Source: CAYLLT01 sp964591605 (GTDB lineage: Bacteria > Planctomycetota > Phycisphaerae > UBA1845 > PWPN01). From it: a stretch of DNA of 48,278 nt. Within the stretch, counting starts at the first letter, position 1. Each line of letters starts with the position of its first letter. Shown here piece after piece: positions 33,799-42,458 of the stretch. The DNA lies in contig CAZQEN010000007.1 of the NCBI GenBank assembly GCA_964591605.1, positions 1 to 48,278 of the forward strand, in the 5' to 3' direction. A program made the translations under genes and the position numbers. The notes under the pieces were generated by a model. The model saw nothing but the letters and a program-made list of their open reading frames with translations. It was not told the DNA's origin and ran no database searches.

Positions 33799-36396
33799 GT
33801 GTTGCGACGGACATTTCCCATGCCGGTGTTGCTGATGACACTCTCTCCGGGAGCATTTGCCGAAAGTAGGGAAGCGGTGCCGACGGCGACTGCGGCAGCG
33901 GCGAACGAGCGGTCGGAGCCGTCCGGATACGACATCTGGATCCGCGGTGGGACGGTGATCGATGGGAGTGGAGGGCCCGGCGTCCGGGCGGATGTGCTCA
34001 TTCGCGGCGAACGGATCGCACGGGTCGGCCAGTTCACAGAGCGGGACATCACCGCCCGCCACGTGATCGATGCGACGGGGAGGGTCGTCACGCCGGGCTT
34101 CATCGATACGCACAGCCACGGCGACCCGCTGAAAACGCCCGCGTTCGACAACTTCCTGGCCATGGGGGTCACGACGATCTGCCTGGGCCAGGACGGAGAG
34201 AGCCCGAGCGATCCGGGGACGTGGATGCAGAGGGTGGAGGAAGTGCACCCGGGCGTCAACGTCGCTTTGTTCATCGGGCACGGCACCGTGCGCGAGCAGG
34301 CGGGCGTGAACCTGGACCGCGAGCCGAAAGTCGGGCAGATCGAGGCCATGCAGAAGCTCGTGCGGCAGGCGATGGACGCGGGCTGCTTCGGCATGAGCAC
34401 CGGCCTTGAATACCAGCCGGGCATGATGGCGGATCTCAAGGAGCTCGTGGCCCTCGCCGAACCGGTTGCCGCAGCCGGCGGGCTGGTGATGAGCCACATG
34501 CGCAGCGAGGACGACGACGCAATCGAAGGTGCGCTGAACGAACTGCTCGCTCAGGGCTTCGGCAGCGGCTGTCCGGTGCACGTTTCCCACATCAAGGTGA
34601 CCTACGGGCACGGGGCGGCGCGGGCCGAGCGGGTACTCGCGCGCATGGCGCAAGCGCGGAGCGAGGGGATCTGCGTGACGGCCGACATCTATCCCTACTG
34701 CGCCAGCTATACCGGGATCGGCATCGTGTTCCCGGAGTGGGCCAAGCCGCCGAACAATTACCGGCAGGTCGTGAGCACCCGCCGGGCCGAACTGGCGGAG
34801 TATCTTCGCCGCCGCGTCATGCGGCGCAACGGTCCGGAGGCGACGCTCCTGGGTACCCGGCCCTGGACGGGCAAGACGCTGGCCCAGGTCGCACAGGAAC
34901 TCAAGAAGCCGTTCGAGGACGTACTCATCGACGACATCGGCCTGCACGGTGCTCAGGCCGCCTATTTCGTGATGGACCCGGCGCTCCAGGACCGCCTGCT
35001 GATCGACGACCACGTGATGATCTGCACAGACGGCGGCCCGACCTCGCAGCATCCGCGCGGCCATGGGGCGTTCGCCCGCGTCATCCGGGACTGTGTCGTC
35101 GAGCGCAAGCTCCTCAGTCTGGAGGCGGCCGTGCACAAGATGACCGGCCTGCCCGCGTCCGCCATCGGCCTTGATCGACTGGGTCGCGGCCGCATCGCCG
35201 AAGGCCTCATGGCGGACGTGCTGGTGTTCGACCCCCGCCAGGTTCGCGATCATGCGACCTACGAGCAGCCGCGCGTTCCCGCCAGCGGATTGGAGTGCGT
35301 GATCGTGAACGGACGGGTGGTCCGCCGGGCCGACCAGGCGACGGGTGGGCCGGCCGGGCGCGTGCTGCGCCGTGCGGAGCGAACGTGGGAGCAGACTGTT
35401 GACGATCTGCTGAGGCCGCTGAACGGCCAGGTGCCGGGAGCCAGCGTCGCGGTGGTTCAGGACGGGAAAGTGATCCTCGAGAAAAGCTGCGGGCTCGCCG
35501 ACCTGCCCGGCCGGACGCCGGCCACGCCGCAGACCAACTACCGGCTTGCCTCGGTGACCAAGCAGTTCACGGCCATGTGCATCATGATGCTGCAGGAGCG
35601 CGGATTGCTCCGCTACGACGATCCGGTCGCCCGGTACCTGCCCGAGATGCCGGCGTCCACGCGCGGCGTCACCCTTCGTCACCTTCTCGGGCACACGAGC
35701 GGTTTGATCGACTATGAGGACATCATCCCCGCTGACCGCAAAACGCCGCTCAAGGATCGGGACGTGCTCGATCTGCTCAGCCAGCAGGACAGAACGTACT
35801 TCGAGCCGGGCAGTCAGTACCGTTACAGCAACAGCGGCTACGCCCTGCTGGCGCTGATCGTGGAACGCGTGTCGCGCGTGAGCTTCGCGACGTTCCTCCG
35901 GGAAAACATCTTCCTGCCCCTGGGGATGAACGACACCGTGGCGTATGAGACCGGCATCTCGACGGTGAGCCGCCGGGCGATGGGCTACCGGCATACCAAC
36001 GGCGGATTCGTTGACGCCGATCAGAGCATGACGAGCGCCGTCCTGGGCGATGGCGGGATCTATACGTCGCTGACGGATTACCGAAGGTGGGAGGAGGCGC
36101 TGTCGGGTACGAAGCTGGTCAAGCGGGAAACACGGGAGGAGGCCTTCACGCCGGGGCGCCTTCCCGACGGCACGTCGACCGGATACGGATTCGGTTGGTC
36201 CATCCGCCAGGCCGGCGCGACGCGGATCATCGCTCACGACGGAAGTACCTGCGGGTTCAGCACCGCCGTCCGCCGCGTCCCGGACCGTCGCCTCGCGGTG
36301 ATCGTCCTGACCAACCGGGCCGAGCCGTATGCGCCGCGCATCGCCGACGAATTGCTGCGATGCCTGCTGAACGGGGGGCAGCCTGGCTCGAGGTGA
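33799..36396 (+). CDS. D-aminoacylase-like amidohydrolase fused to class C beta-lactamase-like domain
   Basis: 865 aa, GTG start with GAGGAG upstream; signal peptide FPMPVLLMTLSPGAFA. Residues about 45-520 are an N-acyl-D-amino-acid deacylase-type amidohydrolase: IDTHSHGD metal motif, HMRSEDDD, VSHIKVTYG and CTDGGPTSQHPRGHGAF. The region normally containing the bridging Cys reads TTICLGQDG, a variant form. Residues about 535-860 are a serine beta-lactamase/D-Ala-D-Ala carboxypeptidase-like domain with Ser585-V-T-Lys588, Tyr676-S-N and H813-D-G in place of KTG. Both active sites look intact. An exported enzyme acting on D-amino-acid-containing peptides (peptidoglycan) is a reasonable inference. 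Confidence 0.88.
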   Translation: MLRRTFPMPVLLMTLSPGAFAESREAVPTATAAAANERSEPSGYDIWIRGGTVIDGSGGPGVRADVLIRGERIARVGQFTERDITARHVIDATGRVVTPGFIDTHSHGDPLKTPAFDNFLAMGVTTICLGQDGESPSDPGTWMQRVEEVHPGVNVALFIGHGTVREQAGVNLDREPKVGQIEAMQKLVRQAMDAGCFGMSTGLEYQPGMMADLKELVALAEPVAAAGGLVMSHMRSEDDDAIEGALNELLAQGFGSGCPVHVSHIKVTYGHGAARAERVLARMAQARSEGICVTADIYPYCASYTGIGIVFPEWAKPPNNYRQVVSTRRAELAEYLRRRVMRRNGPEATLLGTRPWTGKTLAQVAQELKKPFEDVLIDDIGLHGAQAAYFVMDPALQDRLLIDDHVMICTDGGPTSQHPRGHGAFARVIRDCVVERKLLSLEAAVHKMTGLPASAIGLDRLGRGRIAEGLMADVLVFDPRQVRDHATYEQPRVPASGLECVIVNGRVVRRADQATGGPAGRVLRRAERTWEQTVDDLLRPLNGQVPGASVAVVQDGKVILEKSCGLADLPGRTPATPQTNYRLASVTKQFTAMCIMMLQERGLLRYDDPVARYLPEMPASTRGVTLRHLLGHTSGLIDYEDIIPADRKTPLKDRDVLDLLSQQDRTYFEPGSQYRYSNSGYALLALIVERVSRVSFATFLRENIFLPLGMNDTVAYETGISTVSRRAMGYRHTNGGFVDADQSMTSAVLGDGGIYTSLTDYRRWEEALSGTKLVKRETREEAFTPGRLPDGTSTGYGFGWSIRQAGATRIIAHDGSTCGFSTAVRRVPDRRLAVIVLTNRAEPYAPRIADELLRCLLNGGQPGSR

Positions 36397-36599
36397 TTCA
36401 CTTCCGACCCGCGTGGCAGGTTCCACCAGACGAGCCAACCGCTGGCCATGCCACCCGCAAGACCCGCCCCGGTGCTGCGGCACGCACCCGATCACGGAAT
36501 CCGGAAAACGCAGAAGATGAGCAGGACGCGGGCGGAGGAATGCCCTGCTGACGTGGAGGCTACAGGAGGCTCCGTGCGTGAGGCGGCAGGCCGCGGGGT

Positions 36600-36635
36600 A
36601 AAAAGGGCAACGCCCACGGAGGGTTCCGTGGGCGT
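36600..36635 (-). terminator. Minus-strand intrinsic terminator
   Basis: ACGCCCACGGA (36610-36620) pairs perfectly with TCCGTGGGCGT (36625-36635) around GGGT. On the minus strand the stem is followed by TGCCC and TTTTT (36604-36600). It lies 46 bases past the stop of the small peptide gene and has no other gene to serve on that strand. Confidence 0.8.
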
Positions 36636-36680
36636 GCCGCAGCATCCCGGAAGCTGCGCCTCACATTCTCGGTCGTCGGA

Positions 36681-36770
36681 TCAGAGCCCGATGAGGATGG
36701 CGATGATCGAGTTCACCACGCCCCAACTGAACTCTCCCCAACTGAACGCACTCAACATCGCGAGAGCCAT
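36681..36770 (-). CDS. 29-residue hydrophobic peptide
   Basis: A short frame of 29 codons plus stop. AAAGGA lies 6 bases before the ATG. The sequence starts MALAMLSAFSWGEFSWG and ends in a hydrophobic stretch (SIIAILIGL); FSWG occurs twice, encoded by a repeated TTCAGTTGGGG. There are no Lys or Arg residues and one Glu, so it could form a single membrane helix. A perfect intrinsic terminator follows on the same strand. A sequence resembling a flagellar sigma-28 -10 box (CCCGATAA, minus strand, 36841-36834) lies about 60 bases upstream. Possibilities: small membrane regulator, type I toxin, or leaderless bacteriocin. Function not assigned. Confidence 0.55.
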   Translation of the reverse strand: MALAMLSAFSWGEFSWGVVNSIIAILIGL

Positions 36771-37174
36771 TGCTCGTCCTTTCCAGGTTCGACCCATTCC
36801 TTCTGCCGCTGCCCCCTTGGCCCCGGCGAAAAGTTATCGGGCAAACGGCGTGCCATTCCCCAAACACGTTTTTCTGCGTTCCCAACGCGGATAGCGCACG
36901 ACGACCGGGGATTATTGCCCACTGTGGGTCCTGGGGAGCGAGGAAACCGTCACCATGGGGCGACCGGAACCCCGCCGCCAGCACGGCCAGGCCGGATGGC
37001 GGCCCACAGGCCCCTGACGCCTGCACGTGCCTGACCCGGGTCGCCCGCGATCCCCGCCGGCGCGCGGTCGGCACCGTAACTCCAGTCGAACCCATTACCG
37101 GACGATATGACGGGGGCCAGATTCACCGGTCGCGGCGCGGGGCTCGCGACCAGTCAGTGCCCGGAGTTGTGAGC
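36771..37174. other. Upstream region between the small peptide and motA
   Basis: About 400 bases with no gene I can support. It must hold the minus-strand promoter of the peptide and the plus-strand promoter of motA. Only the GGAG before motA (37162-37165) and the CCCGATAA-like box at 36834-36841 stand out. Confidence 0.5.
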
Positions 37175-37981
37175 ATGGACATCGCGACATGGATCGGCTT
37201 TCTGGCTGCGTTTGCGATGTTCGTCTGGTCGCTCTACACCGGCTCGGGCGGCGAGATCGCGGTCTACTGGGACACCGCCTCAGTCATCCTCGTCGTCGGC
37301 GGCTCCATCTTCACCGTGCTGACGACCCAGGCGATGGAGCGGTACTTCGCCTTCTTCTCGATCGTCAAACGCAGCTTCTTCACCAAACGACTGACCCCCG
37401 GCCGGGTCATCGAGCAGATCGTACAGCTCGGCGAGCAGGCCCGGCGCGAGGGCGTGCTTTCCCTGGAAAACCGGCTCGATCAGCTTGAGGACGATTTCCT
37501 GGCCAACGGCCTGCGGATGGTGGTGGACGGAACGAACGCCGAGGAGATTGAGAAGATTTTGACCGCCGAACTCGAAGCCCTCGATCAGCGTCACGGCCAG
37601 GGGAAGGGCATTCTCGACCTGTTCGCCAAATACGCGCCGGCCTTCGGCATGATCGGGACACTGATGGGCCTGGTGGCCATGCTGCTGAACATGGACGACC
37701 CCAAGAAGATCGGCCCGGGCATGGCGGTGGCCATCCTGACCACCCTTTACGGGGCGGTCATCGCCAACATGATCTGCCTGCCGCTCGGCGACAAGTTGAG
37801 CTATCGACACGACGAAGAGATGCTCCTCCGCACGATCATGCTCAAGGGCATCCTGGCCCTGCAGGCCGGCGACAACCCGCGGATGATCCAGGCGAAGCTG
37901 GCTGTTTATCTGCCGATCCGCGGGCGTGAGGCCCTCAGCGCCGCCGCCGAGCGCAAGGCCGAAGAGCGTCGTGCCGCCTGA
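37175..37981 (+). CDS. motA: Flagellar motor stator protein MotA
   Basis: 268 aa, ATG 37175 after CCCGGAGTTGTGAGC. Four TM helices: two near the N-terminus (IGFLAAFAMFVWSLY, ASVILVVGGSIFTVL) and two after a cytoplasmic loop (FGMIGTLMGLVAMLL, GMAVAILTTLYGAVIANMICLPL). The LGxL/GTLMGLV and PGMAVALLTTLYG patterns are MotA signatures. It forms the proton or sodium channel with MotB, whose gene begins 17 bases later. No other flagellar gene is in the window. Confidence 0.95.
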   Translation: MDIATWIGFLAAFAMFVWSLYTGSGGEIAVYWDTASVILVVGGSIFTVLTTQAMERYFAFFSIVKRSFFTKRLTPGRVIEQIVQLGEQARREGVLSLENRLDQLEDDFLANGLRMVVDGTNAEEIEKILTAELEALDQRHGQGKGILDLFAKYAPAFGMIGTLMGLVAMLLNMDDPKKIGPGMAVAILTTLYGAVIANMICLPLGDKLSYRHDEEMLLRTIMLKGILALQAGDNPRMIQAKLAVYLPIRGREALSAAAERKAEERRAA

Positions 37982-37998
37982 CGGGAGCCCGATCGACC

Positions 37999-38766
37999 GT
38001 GCTCAAGAAGAAACCACCTCCCAGCGGTGCCCCGGAGTGGGTTCTCACTTACGGCGACATGATGTCGCTGCTGCTGTGCTTTTTCATCCTGCTCGCGGCC
38101 TTCGCGGATTACGAGGAGGGCGGCTCGTCGCGTGAGAACTTCGACGCCGCGATTGAATCGATCCACCAGACGCTCGGCATCCGGACGGCCGGGGGCAACC
38201 GGATCAACCCGACCGTCGAGTTCAACGCCCTGATCCAGGAGCTGCGCCGGGCCCTGCAGCGCCGCGAGGAAAAAACCCGCGGCGACACGACCGAGGTCGG
38301 CCTCAAGGGCCGGCACTTCCGCATGCGCCGCATCCGCGACGGCATGGAGATCACCATCGGCGGGCCCGTCCTGTTCGCTCCGTTCTCGTCCGAACTGCTC
38401 CCGGGCGGAAGCGAGATGATTGCCGACATCGCCCGGGTGGTACGGGGCCACCGCAACCGCATCGACATCCGCGGTCACGCCGCTGACGATCCCCCGCCGC
38501 CAGGCTGGACCTGGGACGATTCCATGCAACTGGCCTACACCCGGGCCAAGCACGTGGGTGACGAGCTGATCGCCCTGGGCGTGGACCGTCGGGCCATCCG
38601 GCTCATCTCCTCGGGCCCCAACGAGCCCATCCGCGGCGGGCTTTACCCCTACGACGATCCGGGCCAGAACCGCCGCGTCGAAATCATCATCCGCGAGTCG
38701 CTCATCGACGACTACCTGGGGCAGGCGCCGACCACGGCTCCGGCCACCACACAGCCGGGCCCGTGA
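37999..38766 (+). CDS. motB: Flagellar motor stator protein MotB with OmpA-like domain
   Basis: 255 aa from a GTG. EWVLTYGDMMSLLLCFFILLAAF is the single plug-helix with proton-carrying Asp20. The periplasmic OmpA-like domain has DIRGHAADDPPP, AYTRAKHVGDELIALGV and GQNRRVEIIIRE, which bind peptidoglycan. The tail is Pro/Thr-rich. Clear operon with motA. A proline-rich insertion in the OmpA NGHTDxx loop (ADDPPPPGWTWDD) is slightly unusual. Confidence 0.94.
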   Translation: MLKKKPPPSGAPEWVLTYGDMMSLLLCFFILLAAFADYEEGGSSRENFDAAIESIHQTLGIRTAGGNRINPTVEFNALIQELRRALQRREEKTRGDTTEVGLKGRHFRMRRIRDGMEITIGGPVLFAPFSSELLPGGSEMIADIARVVRGHRNRIDIRGHAADDPPPPGWTWDDSMQLAYTRAKHVGDELIALGVDRRAIRLISSGPNEPIRGGLYPYDDPGQNRRVEIIIRESLIDDYLGQAPTTAPATTQPGP

Positions 38767-38815
38767 ACGATGGGCCCTCCCTGGCCCCTCTGCAGTCCTC
38801 CCTGCCGGGGGGAAA

Positions 38816-39853
38816 TCACTTCGGCAGGTCCGCTCCCGGCTGCTCGATCTTCGACCAGAACGGCGTGACGCCGTAGGCGCTGTAGATGCCCTCGCCCCAC
38901 TGCTGCGTCATGTTCGGCCACTCGCGCTCGGGGAACTTGGGCCCATTCCTGACCTTCTCGGCCGGCGTATTGAGCGTGATGGTGAATGCACTCTTGTCCT
39001 TGAACATCGCATCAAGCGGTTTGCTCTGATCCTCCCCGGCCGGAGCAATCCGCAGGCTCTGCCACGGGACAGGATGCAGGTAGTCTTTGGCCAGGTCGGG
39101 CATCTTGTCGAACTGGAGGATGCCGTAGACGCATCGGCCGCTCTGCGTATCCACCATCACCGCCTCGAGATCGGCAATGTCCTTGCCGCCCTGATCGAGG
39201 ACGCCGTGGTTCTTGAGATCGGCGGAGCGTAGCATCGGCCCACTGTGGCCGGGCGATACCGGCGTCCCCTCGATCCGGAGGGGCTCCCTGTCGCGCGGCG
39301 CCGCGTCCTGCCCCTCCGCCCGCATGGTCAGGCGGCCTTCCTCACGCTCTTCCCAGTAGGGTGAGACCTTCCAGAAGGCGTGAACCTCGCGGCCCCACTG
39401 CATGTCGCACATGTTCGGCCAGTCGTTCCTGGCGAATCCGCGGGCGTTTTTGAGCTGCTCGCGATTGACGTTCATCGCGTACGTCAGCTTGCTGACGTCC
39501 TTCGGGTCGAACTGCTTGTCCAGTGCCTTCCAGGGCACGGCGAAGTTCTTGTCGCCGATGTCGGCGAGATGATCGAACTCAACGACGGCGTAGGCGATGC
39601 GGCCCCGGCCGGCGTCGATCGCCATGCCGTTGATGTGCCCGATCTTCTTTCCGTCAGACCCGAAAACATCGCCCGAATCCAGTTTGGCCAGCGGCCGAAC
39701 CACGACCTCGCGGCTCGAAGGGGCTGCCTGCGATCCTTTGACGGCCGCCGCCGTCTTCGACGCATCGGCCGCCGTGGCCGCGGCGCCGCCCCAGACCAGA
39801 GCTGCCACGCTCAGACCCCGCAGCCACCATGAGCTTTGCTTGAGCCATTTCAT
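38816..39853 (-). CDS. Exported PRC-barrel protein with two PRC domains
   Basis: 345 aa from the ATG at 39853, with GGAGGT upstream. The signal peptide is GLSVAALVWGGAAATA. Two PRC-barrel-like modules follow: one around residues 52-125 (VFGSDGKKIGHINGMAIDAGRGRIAYAVVEFD), the second around 208-290 (HGVLDQGGKDIADLEAVMVDTQSGRCVYGILQFDK). Between and after them are repeated WPNM segments (DWPNMCDMQWG, EWPNMTQQWG), which suggests an internal duplication of about 160 residues. PRC barrels usually bind small ligands or other proteins. Function unknown. Confidence 0.85.
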   Translation of the reverse strand: MKWLKQSSWWLRGLSVAALVWGGAAATAADASKTAAAVKGSQAAPSSREVVVRPLAKLDSGDVFGSDGKKIGHINGMAIDAGRGRIAYAVVEFDHLADIGDKNFAVPWKALDKQFDPKDVSKLTYAMNVNREQLKNARGFARNDWPNMCDMQWGREVHAFWKVSPYWEEREEGRLTMRAEGQDAAPRDREPLRIEGTPVSPGHSGPMLRSADLKNHGVLDQGGKDIADLEAVMVDTQSGRCVYGILQFDKMPDLAKDYLHPVPWQSLRIAPAGEDQSKPLDAMFKDKSAFTITLNTPAEKVRNGPKFPEREWPNMTQQWGEGIYSAYGVTPFWSKIEQPGADLPK

Positions 39854-40551
39854 CGTCGGACCTCCATATTCTGTCCTGAAACGGACTGCGCATCTGCGGC
39901 GGGCCAACACTGGTCCGCCGGGCGCAGCCCCGATGTCAAGCGTGAGTGACATTCGCTCGTGTTCGCATCGTGCGAGGAAGATTTCACCGCACCGGATGAG
40001 CCGGCGTCCCGCCCGCGGCACCGCTCAGCCACGACCGTGCGGCCTTGTGGAATGAACTTCTGAGTAAACCATAGGAGCGCCGATCCGGCCAGGCAATCCA
40101 TGCGTGAGCGATGAATTGATTTTCATCGAAGCGCGGCCGCAGCACGGCTTGCCCCGTGCTGTTTTATGGCCGCCGGGAGGGTCTGCGCGCGAGTCGCCCG
40201 GCTTACACCAGAGCTTCGCCGAAGATACTCTGCGTTCACCCATGGAGAACCACGGTCGCTTCACGTGCGGTCGACTCCGCCCGGATGGGAACGCCCACTC
40301 CGGCCGATCCACCGTGATCTGGCTTGGAGCACATCCTGAAACAGGTGTGGCACCGGCGTCTCGCCGGTGTCCGGCGGCCACGGGGGGCGGCCTCTACAGG
40401 GCTTTCGGCCGCACTCTGATCAGAACCTGGAGCGTCAGCGACAGGCCTGGCCAACAAATGCGAGTGTCCGCAGACCGGAAGCAAGGCCCCTCACTGACGT
40501 TCGGGGTTCTGCTGGACAGTCCGCCCGTTGGCATGGAAAGGCGGGTCAGGG
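39854..40551. other. Gene-free region with hairpin and terminator-like element
   Basis: About 700 bases with no supportable gene. CGATGAA (40109-40115) and TTCATCG (40122-40128) form a hairpin; AGCACGG (40141-40147) pairs with CCGTGCT (40154-40160) and is followed by GTTTT, a plus-strand terminator shape without a plus-strand gene before it; CACCGGCG (40351-40358) pairs with CGCCGGTG (40362-40369) as part of a repeat related to that at 44657. Confidence 0.6.
40346..40370. repeat. GGCGTCTCGCC-type hairpin repeat
   Basis: GTGTGGCACCGGCGTCTCGC and following bases form an 8-pair hairpin around TCT. The core GGCGTCTCGCC also occurs in the inverted-repeat element at 44657-44709. Confidence 0.7.
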
Positions 40552-41214
40552 CTACAGGAACTGGATCGTGCCGAAGTATTCGGGCAGGTGAAAGTTGGGC
40601 CTGGGGTGGTCGACCGGGGCCCACGTCAGCCAGTGGGGATGGGAGTTATGCTCGGCACACTTGTACAGGTTGGCTCTCCAACTCACGCCGGACGCGGGGC
40701 GCTTGGCGGACGGGCAGTAGCGGGCGACGATGTCGAACGGCAGACGGTACGCCACCGTCCAGGTCAGCGGCTCGGTCATCTCGGGCTCGACGATCCGCGG
40801 CAACGAGCAGTGTGTTTCGATCCGACGCACGTCTTCGGGAGACACCGAGACGGCGTTCTGCCACGGCCGGCGCTGATGGTGGAAGAGCATCGTGCCGCCG
40901 CAATTCATTTCGAGGTTGAAGTACCCGCTGCCCTCGGCATCGCTCGGTCGGAAGAAAAACTCGACGCAACTGTCCTTCCACACCTGTCCCTGATGCTCCG
41001 AGGCGATGGCCCGCACGTAGCGGTCTTCCACGCGGAACATGATATAGACTGCGTCGTCGTCGTAGAGGATCTTGAAGCAGGTGCGTGGAAAGTGGGCGGG
41101 CCGCTCGCCCATGTGGTGAGCCAGTTCATCGGGCCGGGTGTCCTCCCAGGGCCCCTGCTCCCAGCCGGCATCCAGGGCGACGGGCGGCTGCGCTCGGCGA
41201 ACGTGGTAGATCAC
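40552..41214 (-). CDS. CBM9-like carbohydrate-binding protein
   Basis: 220 aa from a GTG at 41214 that has AGGGAG 5 bases upstream; the ATG at 41268 would add 18 low-complexity residues and lacks a ribosome-binding site. The pattern LDAGWEQGPWEDT, ILYDDDAVYIMFRVED, VWKDSCVEFFFRP, YFNLEMNCGGTML and WTVAYRLPFDIV matches the CBM9-like/DOMON-related beta-sandwich that binds carbohydrate ends. No signal peptide is visible, so a cytoplasmic role or a missed upstream start is possible. Single-domain members of this type are common in planctomycetes and have no defined function. Confidence 0.8.
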   Translation of the reverse strand: MIYHVRRAQPPVALDAGWEQGPWEDTRPDELAHHMGERPAHFPRTCFKILYDDDAVYIMFRVEDRYVRAIASEHQGQVWKDSCVEFFFRPSDAEGSGYFNLEMNCGGTMLFHHQRRPWQNAVSVSPEDVRRIETHCSLPRIVEPEMTEPLTWTVAYRLPFDIVARYCPSAKRPASGVSWRANLYKCAEHNSHPHWLTWAPVDHPRPNFHLPEYFGTIQFL

Positions 41215-41425
41215 GGCGGCTCCCTGTCGCGCGTCGTCGCCGGGTGGCGAGGTCGGCGCGGCTGACATTCGAAACGGTGTACAGGGCGGCGATCATCGCC
41301 GCACCCTGCCCTTGTGCCCCCGCCGCCCGTACCATATCGGCCGGCCGGCAAAGTCGGCGCAAAAGGGATCATGCTTTTACCAGATTGCGGGCGGCATGCA
41401 ATCCCTCCGGGCGAGGAGGATTCCG

Positions 41426-42448
41426 ATGAAGGTGATGCTTGGATGGCTGGCGTGCCTCCCGCTGCACGTCTTCGCGGCGTCGCAGCCCGCCTCGCAGCCG
41501 GCCACCGCCCCGGCGCATCGGCAGGTGGCGATGGCCGACACCGACGACATACCCGAATCGAGCGGCGTGGTCGCCAGCCGCCGCAATCCCGGGGTCTACT
41601 GGACGCACAACGACTCGGGCGATGCACCCCGCGTGTGGGCAGTCCGGCTGACCCCGCCCGACCGGGCGAGAAGAGTCGCCCGCGTGCTGGGCTGCGTGGA
41701 ACTGCGCGGGGCGAGCAGCGCCGACTGGGAAGACATCGCGTGGGGAGCGGGGTCGCGGGTCTACCTTCTCGACGGCGGGGATAATCCGCCCTGCGATCGC
41801 GGGAACAAGCGCATCCACCGGTTCGTGGAGCCGCCGATCGATGCGGACGGCCCTCGATTCAGAATCCCGGTCGCCTTCGAGACGATGCGCTTCGAGTACC
41901 CTGACCCCCAGAATCCCGGGCTCCCGGCCCGGCGTAACGACCAGCGCTACGACGCCGAATGCCTCTTCGTGCACCCGGCGACTCAGGATATCTACATCGT
42001 CACCAAGCGCGATACGAACAAGATCCCCGTCGCCCGGGTATACCGCTTCCCCGGCCGCCAGGTGCGCTGGGATGCCCCCGAAACGCTGCATGTGCTCGAG
42101 TTTGTGGCCGACATCAGCGGAAAGACACGCCGGTTGCCGGGCCTGCTGAGCATCGTGCACTCGATCAGCGGCGGGGACATCGACGCGGCAGGCCGCCGCG
42201 TGGTGCTGCGCGATTATGCGATGGCATTCGAGTTCGTGCTGGCGCCCGGCCAGCCGTTCGAACGCATCTTCGAGCAGCCGCCCCGGACGGTGAGCCTGAT
42301 CGGCGAGATGCAGGGAGAGGGGATCTGCTACAGCCTCGACGGCCGGGAACTCATCACCACCTCGGAGGTCCAGGAGTTCAAACTGACCCGCTGCCCGCTG
42401 TTCGCGACGCCTGCGCCGTCCGCGTCGGCGAGTCAGCCGACTCCCTGA
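41426..42448 (+). CDS. Exported beta-propeller-like protein of unknown function
   Basis: 340 aa, GAGGAGG 6 bases before the ATG. The signal peptide MKVMLGWLACLPLHVFA is followed by a Pro/Ala/Gln linker. The body has propeller-like turns: IPESSGVVASRRNPGVYWTHNDSGD near the N-terminus, DWEDIAWGAGSRVYLLDGGDN, YDAECLFVHPATQDIYIVTKR and GEMQGEGICYSLDGRELITTSE. This order is seen in esterase-like/phytase-like and SdiA-regulated-type propellers. No catalytic motif is obvious. It lies divergent from the CBM9-like gene and convergent with the inositol-phosphatase-like gene, with 10 bases to spare. Confidence 0.75.
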   Translation: MKVMLGWLACLPLHVFAASQPASQPATAPAHRQVAMADTDDIPESSGVVASRRNPGVYWTHNDSGDAPRVWAVRLTPPDRARRVARVLGCVELRGASSADWEDIAWGAGSRVYLLDGGDNPPCDRGNKRIHRFVEPPIDADGPRFRIPVAFETMRFEYPDPQNPGLPARRNDQRYDAECLFVHPATQDIYIVTKRDTNKIPVARVYRFPGRQVRWDAPETLHVLEFVADISGKTRRLPGLLSIVHSISGGDIDAAGRRVVLRDYAMAFEFVLAPGQPFERIFEQPPRTVSLIGEMQGEGICYSLDGRELITTSEVQEFKLTRCPLFATPAPSASASQPTP

Positions 42449-42458
42449 ACGCTCACCC

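Noticed and set aside
36448..36894. Plus-strand 148-codon frame over the peptide gene
   Set aside because: It traverses a perfect terminator hairpin and lacks start signals; composition is not code-like.
40104..40919. Long plus-strand frame across the gene desert and the CBM9-like gene
   Set aside because: It runs antisense to a family-recognised gene, lacks a ribosome-binding site and has no domain.
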